From NCBI RefSeq assembly GCF_900114715.1, contig NZ_FOTY01000013.1, positions 20,744 through 84,743 on the forward strand: 64,000 bases of DNA, in the 5' to 3' direction. Position 1 is the first letter of the stretch. Each line of letters opens with the position of its first letter. Below are positions 53,887 to 61,494 of the stretch, piece by piece. The translations under genes and the position numbers were made by a program. Under the pieces are notes generated by a model, which saw nothing but the letters and a program-made list of their open reading frames with translations, had not been told where the DNA came from and did no database searches. Source of the DNA: Salibacterium qingdaonense (lineage in GTDB: Bacteria > Bacillota > Bacilli > Bacillales > Marinococcaceae).

Positions 53887-55071
53887 ATGAAACAAATACG
53901 ATATACTTTATTTTTGGCTGCCATCGCATGTGTTGTGTTTTTGCTGGCTTCTGACTGGAAGAGTGCCTATGCAGAGACGAAGGGTGAAAAAAGGCCCGAT
54001 CCTTCCGCTGAAACAGCTGTGCTGATGGATGCCGGGACCGGACAGGTGCTGGTTGATAAAAAAGGAACAAAGCGGATGTATCCGGCGTCGATTTCAAAGA
54101 TCGGCACCGCCATTACAGCGCTTGAACTGGGAGACCCGGAAGAAATGGTAACCGTGAGCCGACGCGCTGCAGATACAAAAGGCACATCCGTTTACCTCGT
54201 CGAAGGAGAGGAAATGCCGCTCAAACAACTTGTTCAAGGTCTGCTTATCAATTCCGGAAATGACGCCGGCACGGCGATAGCTGAGCATCTCGAAGGTACA
54301 GAAGAATGGTTTTCAAAGCAGATGACCGACTATCTCATCGAACAGACCGGTATCGAAAACACCTCATTCAGCAATCCGCATGGCCTCTTTGAAAAAGATC
54401 ATTATTCTACAGCCGAAGATATGGCTCGTATTACGAGATATGCGATGCATAATGACGCTTTCCGTGACATTGTGTCGACCAAGACGCTTGAATGGAAAGG
54501 GAAGGGATGGGAAACCGAGCTGCGCAATCACCATCAGCTTCTTTGGGAATATGAAGGAACGACGGGTGTTAAAAACGGCTATGTTTCGGAAGCGGGCTAT
54601 ACCCTCGTTACCTCTGCCAAACGGCAGGGGAGGGAACTGATAGCAGTCGTTATGGACGCCGACACGAGTCGGAACGCTTACCAGGACACGAGGGAACTTC
54701 TGGATTATGGGTTTCATGCGTTTGAAAGGAAGACAGTACCAGAGGGAGCGCGTTTTCAGTCTCCGGATCAAAGCATTTATATTACTTCCGAAGAAAAGAG
54801 TTATCTTCAGGAAAAAGGAACAAACACGACATTAAAAGCAGGGAACGACGGCGAATGGAAAGTCTTAAATGACAGGAACCGAGTTATGCTGAGCGGCCCC
54901 CTGACGAAAGAACGCGTGAAATCCGGCGGAGAAAAGAAACAGAGTGCAGCCGTTATCCCGAGGGAAGAGAGCGGGATAAAAGGTGCCTTGTGGAACATGT
55001 GGAACATAGGGAGCAGTTATACTTCGACCACAGCCAGAACGCTGTATTATCATCTTCGATTATTGTTATAG
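53887..55071 (+). CDS. D-alanyl-D-alanine carboxypeptidase, DacF-like (S11)
   Basis: 394 residues with a signal peptide cleaved near AYA-E (about 29). Penicillin-binding motifs: SxxK as PASISKIGTA (Ser68, Lys71), SxN as NSGNDAG (Ser123, Asn125), and a third motif KNG (Lys229-Asn230-Gly231) in TTGVKNGYV where most relatives have KTG. A C-terminal S11 extension and an amphipathic membrane-associating end (TARTLYYHLRLLL) follow. It trims stem pentapeptides in the wall. The KNG variant is noteworthy but does not by itself imply inactivity. Followed 17 nt later by the CPBP gene. Confidence 0.9.
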   Translation: MKQIRYTLFLAAIACVVFLLASDWKSAYAETKGEKRPDPSAETAVLMDAGTGQVLVDKKGTKRMYPASISKIGTAITALELGDPEEMVTVSRRAADTKGTSVYLVEGEEMPLKQLVQGLLINSGNDAGTAIAEHLEGTEEWFSKQMTDYLIEQTGIENTSFSNPHGLFEKDHYSTAEDMARITRYAMHNDAFRDIVSTKTLEWKGKGWETELRNHHQLLWEYEGTTGVKNGYVSEAGYTLVTSAKRQGRELIAVVMDADTSRNAYQDTRELLDYGFHAFERKTVPEGARFQSPDQSIYITSEEKSYLQEKGTNTTLKAGNDGEWKVLNDRNRVMLSGPLTKERVKSGGEKKQSAAVIPREESGIKGALWNMWNIGSSYTSTTARTLYYHLRLLL

Positions 55072-55088
55072 AATAGGAGCGTTTTCCG

Positions 55089-55688
55089 TTGAATGAGCCG
55101 ACAGAAGGACCGGACGATATGCCGCTTGGAACTGTCTGGAAAAGTTTCGCGTTTCTTGCTGCATCCGCAGTAATCCTGATTCTAATTTTTAACGGTCCGG
55201 AGTATCTATGGAATCTCTGGAGTCTGGACAACGCAGTACTGGAAACCGCGGCGGGAGCCGGTGCCGGGATAGTGTTTGCAGTAGTTGTTATCGGTCTTTA
55301 CCACGTTTCAGTAATTAAACTTCCGGATAATCTTTACATCCGTTTGATTGAACAGCTGGCAGCGAAAAAATATGGTCTGTTCACCATTGCAGTTGGAGCA
55401 GGTATTTCGGAGGAAATTCTGTTCCGTGGTGCTCTTCTTGGTATTACAGCAGGTTATACAGGAGAAACAGCAGCACTGCTTCTTGTCTCCCTGTTGTTCA
55501 TGGCGCTTCACATTCCGCAGTATAAGGGGAATGTGCTTATCCATATCATTGTTTTTATGATGGGAGCTGTTCTGGGTGTCTTGTTTTTACGAACAGGAGC
55601 ATTATGGGCACCAATCGCCGCCCACGCCGTGTATAACGCTGCATTAACGTGGTTGATGCGAAAGAGACAGACGGTGACCGGAACGTGA
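55089..55688 (+). CDS. CPBP-family intramembrane glutamic protease
   Basis: 199 residues, about six transmembrane helices. The CPBP/Abi (Rce1-like) motifs are EEILFRG near residue 117 (Glu-Glu and Arg), LHIPQYKGN near 144 and HAVYNAAL near 180, so the catalytic glutamates and histidines are present. Substrates unknown; family members process prenylated proteins in eukaryotes or anti-sigma factors and bacteriocin systems in bacteria. TTG 55089 with TAGGAGC 9 nt upstream. Probably co-transcribed with the D,D-carboxypeptidase. Confidence 0.9.
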   Translation: MNEPTEGPDDMPLGTVWKSFAFLAASAVILILIFNGPEYLWNLWSLDNAVLETAAGAGAGIVFAVVVIGLYHVSVIKLPDNLYIRLIEQLAAKKYGLFTIAVGAGISEEILFRGALLGITAGYTGETAALLLVSLLFMALHIPQYKGNVLIHIIVFMMGAVLGVLFLRTGALWAPIAAHAVYNAALTWLMRKRQTVTGT

Positions 55689-55701
55689 CAGACCTCCTGC
55701 T

Positions 55702-56610
55702 TTAATGATGATTTTTCAGGCGGAGTGCTGCCTTTTGCCATTCGCGCGTTGTAACCTCGTAATAGCTGACTCCTTTGTCCATTTGATTCTTTCCTTCCAG
55801 TTCGAATGTTTGTATATAGTCAAACGAAGAACGATACCGAGTGAATAGAGCGCGGAGTTCTTCCAGTGTCATGTTTGTCTTTACGTTATTCTCCATAATA
55901 TCCAAAATATCTGAGCTGTCGGGAAGATGCCCGAGTGACATGGTGTCTTCTAAGAGAGCGGAGAGTACCTGCCGCTGCCTTTCATTTCGGCCCAGGTCTC
56001 CTCTTGGGTCGCTTTTGCGCATCCTTACGTACTGCAGTGCTTCTTCTCCATTCAGGGTAACCGGTCCTTTTTTAAAATGGAATGTTCTACTGTGATCGAC
56101 GTTATCCTGAGAGAAAGCAAAGTCGTTTTTTACCTTCACTCCACCCAGTTGATCGACTATTTCCGAAAACCCCTGCATGTCCGCCTCCACCACAAAGTCA
56201 AACGAATAATCCAGCTTGTTTTCTGCGGTCTGTTTCACAAGTCCTGCTCCTCCGTAGGCGTAAGCATGGTTTATTTTTTCCCGGCCGCGGCCTGGTATGT
56301 TAAGTTTCGTATCCCGTGGGATATTAAACAGCAGAACGGATTCGTCCTCCGGGTTGATGGATGCTCCCATTATGGTATCAGCGAGGCCCTTTTCTCCAGG
56401 GCGGTCTCCAATTCCAAGGAAAAGAAAGGACACCGTTCCGCGCAGAGGACCTGAAGATTGAATGGATGTTCCGACATCTTCCGCGTAGTTGTCGTTCATT
56501 TCCTCTACATGTGTCCCGGCTTTTTGGTATAGATAATAGGCCCAGCCGGCTCCGGCAGTAAGAATGGTCAGCAGTACAGTGATAAATACAATAAGCGCGG
56601 GTTTCCACAT
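55702..56610 (-). CDS. LytR-CpsA-Psr (LCP) family protein
   Basis: 302 residues with an N-terminal membrane anchor (about 4-28) and an extracellular LCP domain (about 60-215). Motifs: FLGIGDRPGEKGLADTIMGASI near 66 (quoted in part: GLADTIM, with the conserved Asp), LFNIPRDTKLNIPG near 93 with the Arg-Asp pair, and ALQYVRMRKSDPRGDLGRNERQRQVL near 190 (in part YVRMRKSDPRGDLGR). LCP enzymes attach teichoic acids or other glycopolymers to peptidoglycan. AAAGGAG precedes the ATG on the minus strand. Divergent from khtT; tail to tail with the CPBP gene. Confidence 0.93.
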   Translation of the reverse strand: MWKPALIVFITVLLTILTAGAGWAYYLYQKAGTHVEEMNDNYAEDVGTSIQSSGPLRGTVSFLFLGIGDRPGEKGLADTIMGASINPEDESVLLFNIPRDTKLNIPGRGREKINHAYAYGGAGLVKQTAENKLDYSFDFVVEADMQGFSEIVDQLGGVKVKNDFAFSQDNVDHSRTFHFKKGPVTLNGEEALQYVRMRKSDPRGDLGRNERQRQVLSALLEDTMSLGHLPDSSDILDIMENNVKTNMTLEELRALFTRYRSSFDYIQTFELEGKNQMDKGVSYYEVTTREWQKAALRLKNHH

Positions 56611-56764
56611 AAAAACCGGAACTCCTTTTACAGCCTTTTTTTAGAATATATCATGAATAAAAGGTGAAAAGAAGTACTGCTTTGTCTGCATCGCCTGTTC
56701 ATAAAGCTGTTTATTGCTTACAATATAAAGGGATGGAGATAGCGAGAGAAAGGAGAGAGGGAGT

Positions 56765-57253
56765 TTGGATGTAAAAGTAGCAGATCTTCCTGGAATCGGC
56801 AAAAAAATGACCTTCTACACCGCTCAAGGAAATATGATTGTGCTGGTCACCCATCACACAGGAAAAAGAGAATTGTACTTTTTTCAGGAACCGGATGATG
56901 ATGAACCGGACTTTTCCATGGAGCTGACGTCCAATGAAACGAGGGAGCTGGGTGCGCAGCTGTTAGGTGCGATGTTTCAGCCGGTGGATAGTGACCAGAT
57001 GAAACTTTTCCGCAGCAAAGTAATAGTGGAATGGATAGAGCTTCAGGAAACGTCCCAGTTTGCCGGAAAAACTATCGGAGAGTCGGACGTAAGGAAGAAA
57101 ACAGGCGTATCGGTAGTAGGAATCTTCCGGAATAATGAAGTAATTGCGAGTCCGGGTGTGGAGGAAAGACTTGAATCCGAAGACACTATTATGGTAATTG
57201 GCAAAAAAAGTCAAATTGCGATATTCGAAGAAATGGCGGAAGGAGAGGGGTAA
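56765..57253 (+). CDS. khtT: KhtT-like regulatory subunit of K+/H+ antiporter
   Basis: 162 residues. An N-terminal domain (about 1-75, starting VADLPGIGKKMTFYTAQG) is followed by a TrkA-C/RCK_C ligand-binding domain (about 80-160: VEWIELQETSQFAGKTIGES). This is the B. subtilis KhtT (YhaT) arrangement; KhtT regulates KhtU in response to pH and c-di-AMP. TTG 56765 start. The third gene of the B. subtilis set, khtS, is not present here. Confidence 0.88.
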   Translation: MDVKVADLPGIGKKMTFYTAQGNMIVLVTHHTGKRELYFFQEPDDDEPDFSMELTSNETRELGAQLLGAMFQPVDSDQMKLFRSKVIVEWIELQETSQFAGKTIGESDVRKKTGVSVVGIFRNNEVIASPGVEERLESEDTIMVIGKKSQIAIFEEMAEGEG

Positions 57254-57259
57254 TCCTAC

Positions 57260-58432
57260 GTGGAATTGGAAATACCGGAGCTGCTGGCAGCAGGGCTTAT
57301 TCTTTTTGCTATGTTTGTTATTGGATTTCTCGGGCTGAGAACGCGCATTCCCGATGTTATTTTGTTTATTTTAGCGGGCATCGTGTTCAGCGGTCTGCTG
57401 AGTGATTCGGATATTCTATACTTTGCAGGGGAAATTGGCATTGTGCTGCTCTTTTTTATGCTGGGGATGGAATTTCCCATCGGCAAGCTTGGAGCGATTG
57501 CGAAAAGAGTAACACCTGCCGGACTGCTTGACTTATTTTTAAATTTTGTTCTTTCAACAGGGATCTGTCTGCTTTTTGGTTTGGATGTTTTAACAGCCTT
57601 TCTCATCGGGGGTATCCTTTATGCCACCAGCTCCTCCATTACATTGAAAATGCTGCAGAATACGAAGCGGACCGCCAATCCGGAATCTGAATTCCTGCTC
57701 GGGGTGCTTATCTTTGAAGACATGGCTGCTCCTGTCATGGTCGCTGTTTTTGCAGGGATTATGGCAGGAGGAGAGGTGACAGGAATGGACTTTCTGTTTC
57801 TTGCGGTTAAAGTCACAGCATTGACATTGGCTGCCATATTCCTGGGAAGATTTGTTTTCTCCAAGTTGAAGACTTTTATCGACCGAAATGCAGGGTCCGA
57901 CATTTTTCATCTGTTTTTGATTGGATTGGCCTTGATTGTCAGCGGTACGGCTGTATTCCTGGAACTTTCAGAGGTGCTTGGAGCGTTTCTGGCAGGGATT
58001 ATGCTGGCTGAAACAGGAAGAAGTGAAACATTCGAGCCGCTTATTCAGCCGGTACGCGAATTGACACTGCCCCTGTTTTTCCTTTGGTTTGGCACTCAGA
58101 TTAATCTGGACGGAGGTGTCATGTATCCTGCGCTGCTTACTGCATTAATTGGATGGTCCCTGCTTGGTAAATGGCTGACAGGCATGGCTGGTGGCCGCAT
58201 GTATGGTTTGTCCCCAAGGTCGGCGTTTCGGGCCGGACTCTCCTTCACGCCCCGCGGCGAATTTTCGATTATCATAGCCAGCGCAGCTACAGCAGAAGTG
58301 ATGGCGTTTGGCAGCTTGTTCATCGTCATTTCGTCCGCTGCAGGCATCGCTTTATTTCTGTATGCTCCTGCGCTCACAAAAAAAGTGTATGGGTCAAAGC
58401 AGAAGAAAATCAAACCAAATGCCCAGAGGTGA
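57260..58432 (+). CDS. khtU: KhtU-like K+/H+ antiporter (CPA2 family)
   Basis: 390 residues, about twelve transmembrane helices, Na+/H+ exchanger CPA2 fold. Residues of interest are in GVLIFEDMAAPVMVAV near 153 (acidic pair region) and the GAFLAGIMLAETGRSE stretch near 240. It lacks the large C-terminal TrkA-N domain of Kef-type proteins; regulation is instead by the adjacent KhtT. Start GTG 57260, 6 nt after khtT. Likely role: K+ efflux at high K+ or alkaline pH, relevant for a salt-adapted cell. Confidence 0.9.
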   Translation: MELEIPELLAAGLILFAMFVIGFLGLRTRIPDVILFILAGIVFSGLLSDSDILYFAGEIGIVLLFFMLGMEFPIGKLGAIAKRVTPAGLLDLFLNFVLSTGICLLFGLDVLTAFLIGGILYATSSSITLKMLQNTKRTANPESEFLLGVLIFEDMAAPVMVAVFAGIMAGGEVTGMDFLFLAVKVTALTLAAIFLGRFVFSKLKTFIDRNAGSDIFHLFLIGLALIVSGTAVFLELSEVLGAFLAGIMLAETGRSETFEPLIQPVRELTLPLFFLWFGTQINLDGGVMYPALLTALIGWSLLGKWLTGMAGGRMYGLSPRSAFRAGLSFTPRGEFSIIIASAATAEVMAFGSLFIVISSAAGIALFLYAPALTKKVYGSKQKKIKPNAQR

Positions 58433-58433
58433 A

Positions 58434-58462
58434 TTGACAGCCTTCGACAGCGGCATTATATT
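58434..58462 (+). promoter_or_regulatory. Sigma-A promoter of mgtE
   Basis: TTGACA (58434-58439), 17 nt, TATATT (58457-58462). The roughly 110-nt leader that follows (58469-58577) contains a GGATC...GATCC-type pairing (about 58506-58540) but I do not recognise the Mg2+ M-box. Confidence 0.75.
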
Positions 58463-58577
58463 GTAACTTGTGTATCCTACAGAACACTCGGCAGTGTCCG
58501 GAAGCGGATCTGAGCCGTGCGGAAAAATCCGAACCGGATCTTTCCTGAAAAAACCTCTGCTGCGGGAGGAATCCATA

Positions 58578-59939
58578 GTGGTAAAATTAAATGAAGAAAC
58601 AAGAGAATCGTATGTGGACAAAATTATGAAAGCTGTCATAACCGAAGAAATAGAAACATTTCGAACGATGTTTCTTGAACTTCACCCCGCAGATCAGACC
58701 GATGTGTTTTTGAGTCTTGAACCACCTGAACGTAAACGCGTCTATGAATTTTTGAGTCCGGACGAGTTCGCGGAAGTATTTGAAGGACTGGAAACCGAAG
58801 ATCAGAAGCGGATTGCTCCTGAGCTGAATGAATACTATGCAGCAGAGATGTTTAACCGTATGTACGCCGATGATGTGGCCGACTTTTTCAGTGAGTTGGA
58901 AGAGGATCAGGCCGATACTATTTTACAGGCTATGGACCGGGAAGAGGCTGCCGACGTCCGTGAACTTCTGACGTATGAAGAAAACACAGCTGGGTCTATT
59001 ATGACGAAAGAATACATATCGGTTAAAGCGTTTCATACCGTCGAGGACGTTATTGAACTGCTGCGGGAAAAAGGACCGGATGCAGAAACCATCTATTATC
59101 TATATGTCGTAGATGAAGCCGGGAAACTTGTCGGCGTGACGTCGATACGGGATGTTATTACCTCCTATTCCGACAAAACGATTGAATCGGTTATGAGCTC
59201 CCGTGTTGTGTCGGTACATGTGAAAACCGATCAGGAAGAAGTAGCGCAGATCATTCAGAAGTATGACTTTCTGGCCGTTCCGGTTGTTACGGAGCATCAG
59301 GTGCTGGTAGGCATTGTAACGTTTGATGACGTTATTGATGTAATGGAAGAAGAAGCAGCCGAAGATATTGGTGAGATTACTGCTTCACGAGGGGCCGATG
59401 TGACGCTCCGGCCGTTCCAGGCAGCTAAACGCAGAATGCCGTGGATTGTTCTTCTCATGTTTTTCGGCCTCGGGACGGCGGAGGTTATCAGTGTATTTGA
59501 GAGCACGCTGGAGACTGTTGTCCTGCTGGCTGCGTTTATTCCGATGGTGATGGGATCGGCCGGGAACACCGGTACTCAGTCGCTTGCGGTGGCGGTGCGG
59601 GCTTTGGCCACTGGAAATCTGGAAAAACGAGGATTCATGAAAACCATTGCGCGGGAGTTTCTTACCGGTTTTTATATCGGAGTTGCATGTGCCGCTGTTA
59701 TTATCGTTCTTATTGGTCTTTTTTATGGTGACTTCTTTCTTGGAGTTATTGTTGGTGTGTCGATTATGATATCGCTAGGTGCGGCGAGTGTGATTGGAAC
59801 GACGGTACCAATGCTTATTAATAAGCTGAAAATGGACCCGGCGATTGCCTCGGGCCCCTTTATTACAACGTTAAGTGATGTAATCAGCCTTATGATTTAC
59901 TTTTTGATTGCGACCTCGCTGCTTCAATATATGCAATAG
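58578..59939 (+). CDS. mgtE: Magnesium transporter MgtE
   Basis: 453 residues. The MgtE N-domain (about 20-130: LHPADQTDVFLSLEPPERK) is followed by two CBS domains (about 135-255; MTKEYISVKAF, MSSRVVSVHV) and five membrane helices at the C-terminus with AFIPMVMGSAGNTGTQS near 325, the pore signature. The cytosolic domains gate the channel by sensing Mg2+. GTG 58578 is chosen since GGGAGG is 8 nt upstream; an earlier ATG frame from 58470 would start inside the leader. Confidence 0.96.
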   Translation: MVKLNEETRESYVDKIMKAVITEEIETFRTMFLELHPADQTDVFLSLEPPERKRVYEFLSPDEFAEVFEGLETEDQKRIAPELNEYYAAEMFNRMYADDVADFFSELEEDQADTILQAMDREEAADVRELLTYEENTAGSIMTKEYISVKAFHTVEDVIELLREKGPDAETIYYLYVVDEAGKLVGVTSIRDVITSYSDKTIESVMSSRVVSVHVKTDQEEVAQIIQKYDFLAVPVVTEHQVLVGIVTFDDVIDVMEEEAAEDIGEITASRGADVTLRPFQAAKRRMPWIVLLMFFGLGTAEVISVFESTLETVVLLAAFIPMVMGSAGNTGTQSLAVAVRALATGNLEKRGFMKTIAREFLTGFYIGVACAAVIIVLIGLFYGDFFLGVIVGVSIMISLGAASVIGTTVPMLINKLKMDPAIASGPFITTLSDVISLMIYFLIATSLLQYMQ

Positions 59940-59986
59940 TGTAAAAAAATCTTTCTTGGTTTTTGAACGGGAATTTCAAAAATACG

Positions 59987-60016
59987 TTTACAAGGGAGCC
60001 GGAGGTTTCGTACAAT
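59987..60016 (+). promoter_or_regulatory. Sigma-A-type promoter of the gene at 60053
   Basis: TTTACA (59987-59992), 18 nt, TACAAT (60011-60016). Confidence 0.6.
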
Positions 60017-60052
60017 ATGAGTAATAAAACAGCGTAAGAAGGGGGAAGGGTA

Positions 60053-60616
60053 TTGAACGAATCATTTGAATCCTACCATAATTACCAGAATCCCTTCCAA
60101 CCTGTGTATAGTTCAAGGCTTGATCCGTGGAAGCATGCGGTACAAGAGGTCCTAAGTGATGTCACGGCACAGGTGCTGTATCTTGATCCGGAAGAGCGAA
60201 CGTATTTCCGGTTGGTAGAGTGGTTTAAAGCGGCATGGTTTTCCCGGATTTCCTCGGATTATTTTTCTTATGATACATCCTATTATCTTTATTTGATACA
60301 TGTATCCAGTCACTTCCTTCCTCACTTGGAAGGTGCATCCGGGACGCTTGCCGGCTGGATAAGATACCAGCCTTTCCATGGAGCGGCAGAGACACTGACT
60401 GTTCCTGTCGTCAAACAAGTTGACCGCCTTAAACTGTATGTATTTGAAACGGACCCTGAAATATTGTCGCATCTGGCAGATACCGCAGCGTTTCACGTTT
60501 TATGCAGCAGTGCTTCATTTCCGGATCTGCTCGAGATTGATTCTGCTGGAGACGGCCGCTCGAGCATACACACTCTGGGCACGTTCAAACGAAATGACTG
60601 GGATATAAAGGAATAA
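60053..60616 (+). CDS. Hypothetical protein, 187 residues
   Basis: No family recognised. The product is soluble-looking, rich in aromatic residues (Tyr/Phe/Trp) in the first 90 residues (YHNYQNPFQPVYSSRLDPW, YFSYDTSYYLYLIHVSSHF) with no signal peptide or obvious metal motif. RBS AAGGGGGAAGGG precedes TTG 60053. It has its own promoter-like sequence and a strong terminator, supporting a real monocistronic gene. Base composition is like its neighbours, so no sign of recent transfer. Confidence 0.68.
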   Translation: MNESFESYHNYQNPFQPVYSSRLDPWKHAVQEVLSDVTAQVLYLDPEERTYFRLVEWFKAAWFSRISSDYFSYDTSYYLYLIHVSSHFLPHLEGASGTLAGWIRYQPFHGAAETLTVPVVKQVDRLKLYVFETDPEILSHLADTAAFHVLCSSASFPDLLEIDSAGDGRSSIHTLGTFKRNDWDIKE

Positions 60617-60634
60617 GGAGAACTGAACAAGGTC

Positions 60635-60683
60635 GGGGCTGTCAAAGGGCTGTTTTATTATAGCCTTTTGACAGCCCTTTTTA
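60635..60683 (+). terminator. Intrinsic terminator after the 187-residue gene
   Basis: GGGGCTGTCAAA...TTTTGACAGCCC with an inner AGGGCT/AGCC extension, then five T. Confidence 0.92.
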
Positions 60684-60925
60684 TTATTTAACGTATAATA
60701 AAACCGCCTGACTCAATTGTCATTTTCAAACAAAAATTGTAATGGAATCGTATCAAAAGTCTGTGAATGGAAAAAGTATTTCGCCGGCTTTTCAGCAAGC
60801 GCTGGCGGCGGACGCTTGTACGTCAGCGCCACGCCTGTTGATTTACCATATAAAGGAATGGGAAAGGGTTCTATGAGGAGGGTGCATCTGTGATCAAAGC
60901 ATGTATCCCCCTTCCTTTTCAGTGG

Positions 60926-61060
60926 AACGAACCCGCCGCCCAGACTCCAGCGGGAGAAGCGTCAGCCGAAGATCACCGGGTGATTTTCCCGGTAGCTGAG
61001 GCGACGCCCGCGGAAAGCGGGCAGGAAAGGCGGAGTCCAACGAAACGTTTCCTATATTTG
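60926..61060. repeat. GC-rich intergenic module next to array B
   Basis: Contains GACTCCAGCGGGA (60941-60953, shared with 19935-19947) and an internal inverted structure (CACCGGGTGATTTTCCCGG). The ends GCCGCC...GGCGGAGTCC are roughly complementary. It resembles GC-rich intergenic repeats I recall from alkaliphilic bacilli; not verified. A 110-codon frame over 60890-61222 is not considered a gene. The rest of 60684-60925 shows nothing recognisable beyond a GC-rich hairpin near 60780-60835. Confidence 0.5.
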
Positions 61061-61137
61061 GATAATCAACAGCCGTGCGTCAGCGCACAAGTAAGGCATG
61101 GGAGCTGGACTGAGATGGTTTCGTCCGCCGCAGTTCC

Positions 61138-61332
61138 GTGGACACTACATCGTTCAACAGCGTGCTTAGTATCCATGAAAGCAGGGTCGGGGGAAACTAA
61201 AGCCGCCTGTACCGGCAGGTAGTGTCCATTGATTTCTGCCGGCGGACACTGGTGCTCGTTTTCATCGACCCAGTATCCCCGAAATAGTACTCTGTGGACA
61301 CTAATCCCCTATCTGCCGGTCTTAGTGTCCAC
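61138..61332. repeat. Array B: four 52-bp units of inverted 10-bp words
   Basis: Forward words start at 61138 (GTGGACACTA), 61190 (GGGGAAACTA), 61242 (GCGGACACTG) and 61294 (GTGGACACTA): 52, 52, 52 bp apart. Reverse words start at 61167 (TAGTATCCAT), 61220 (TAGTGTCCAT), 61271 (CAGTATCCCC) and 61323 (TAGTGTCCAC), 29-30 bp after their partners. The GGA-N-ACT core is intact in all eight. Spacers are unrelated to those in array A. Like array A it lies right of a GC-rich module and in an interval free of genes. Confidence 0.92.
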
Positions 61333-61433
61333 AAGCGGATGAATGACAGCTGAAAGCACCCCCCCTGATATATTGGATCTGCGTTGCAGGAGGGTACTTT
61401 TGGCTCCTGGCTGTCGTTACATCCTTAGTATCA

Positions 61434-61466
61434 TAAAAAAAAGAGCTGTACCTTTTGATACAGCTT
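61434..61466 (-). terminator. Terminator of the GH43 gene (minus strand)
   Basis: AGCTGTACC / GATACAGCT hairpin (61444-61465); the A-run at 61434-61442 is the U-run on the minus-strand transcript. Confidence 0.85.
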
Positions 61467-61494
61467 TCATGAAATTCCTTTTTTCATTCAGTTT

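Noticed and set aside
58469..58577. Mg2+ M-box riboswitch before mgtE
   Set aside because: The leader is only about 110 nt and I cannot see the conserved M-box core; a covariance search would decide.
60890..61222. 110-codon frame with a fair ribosome site
   Set aside because: It runs through the GC-rich module and into array B, has no protein-like pattern and its codons change with the repeat sequence.
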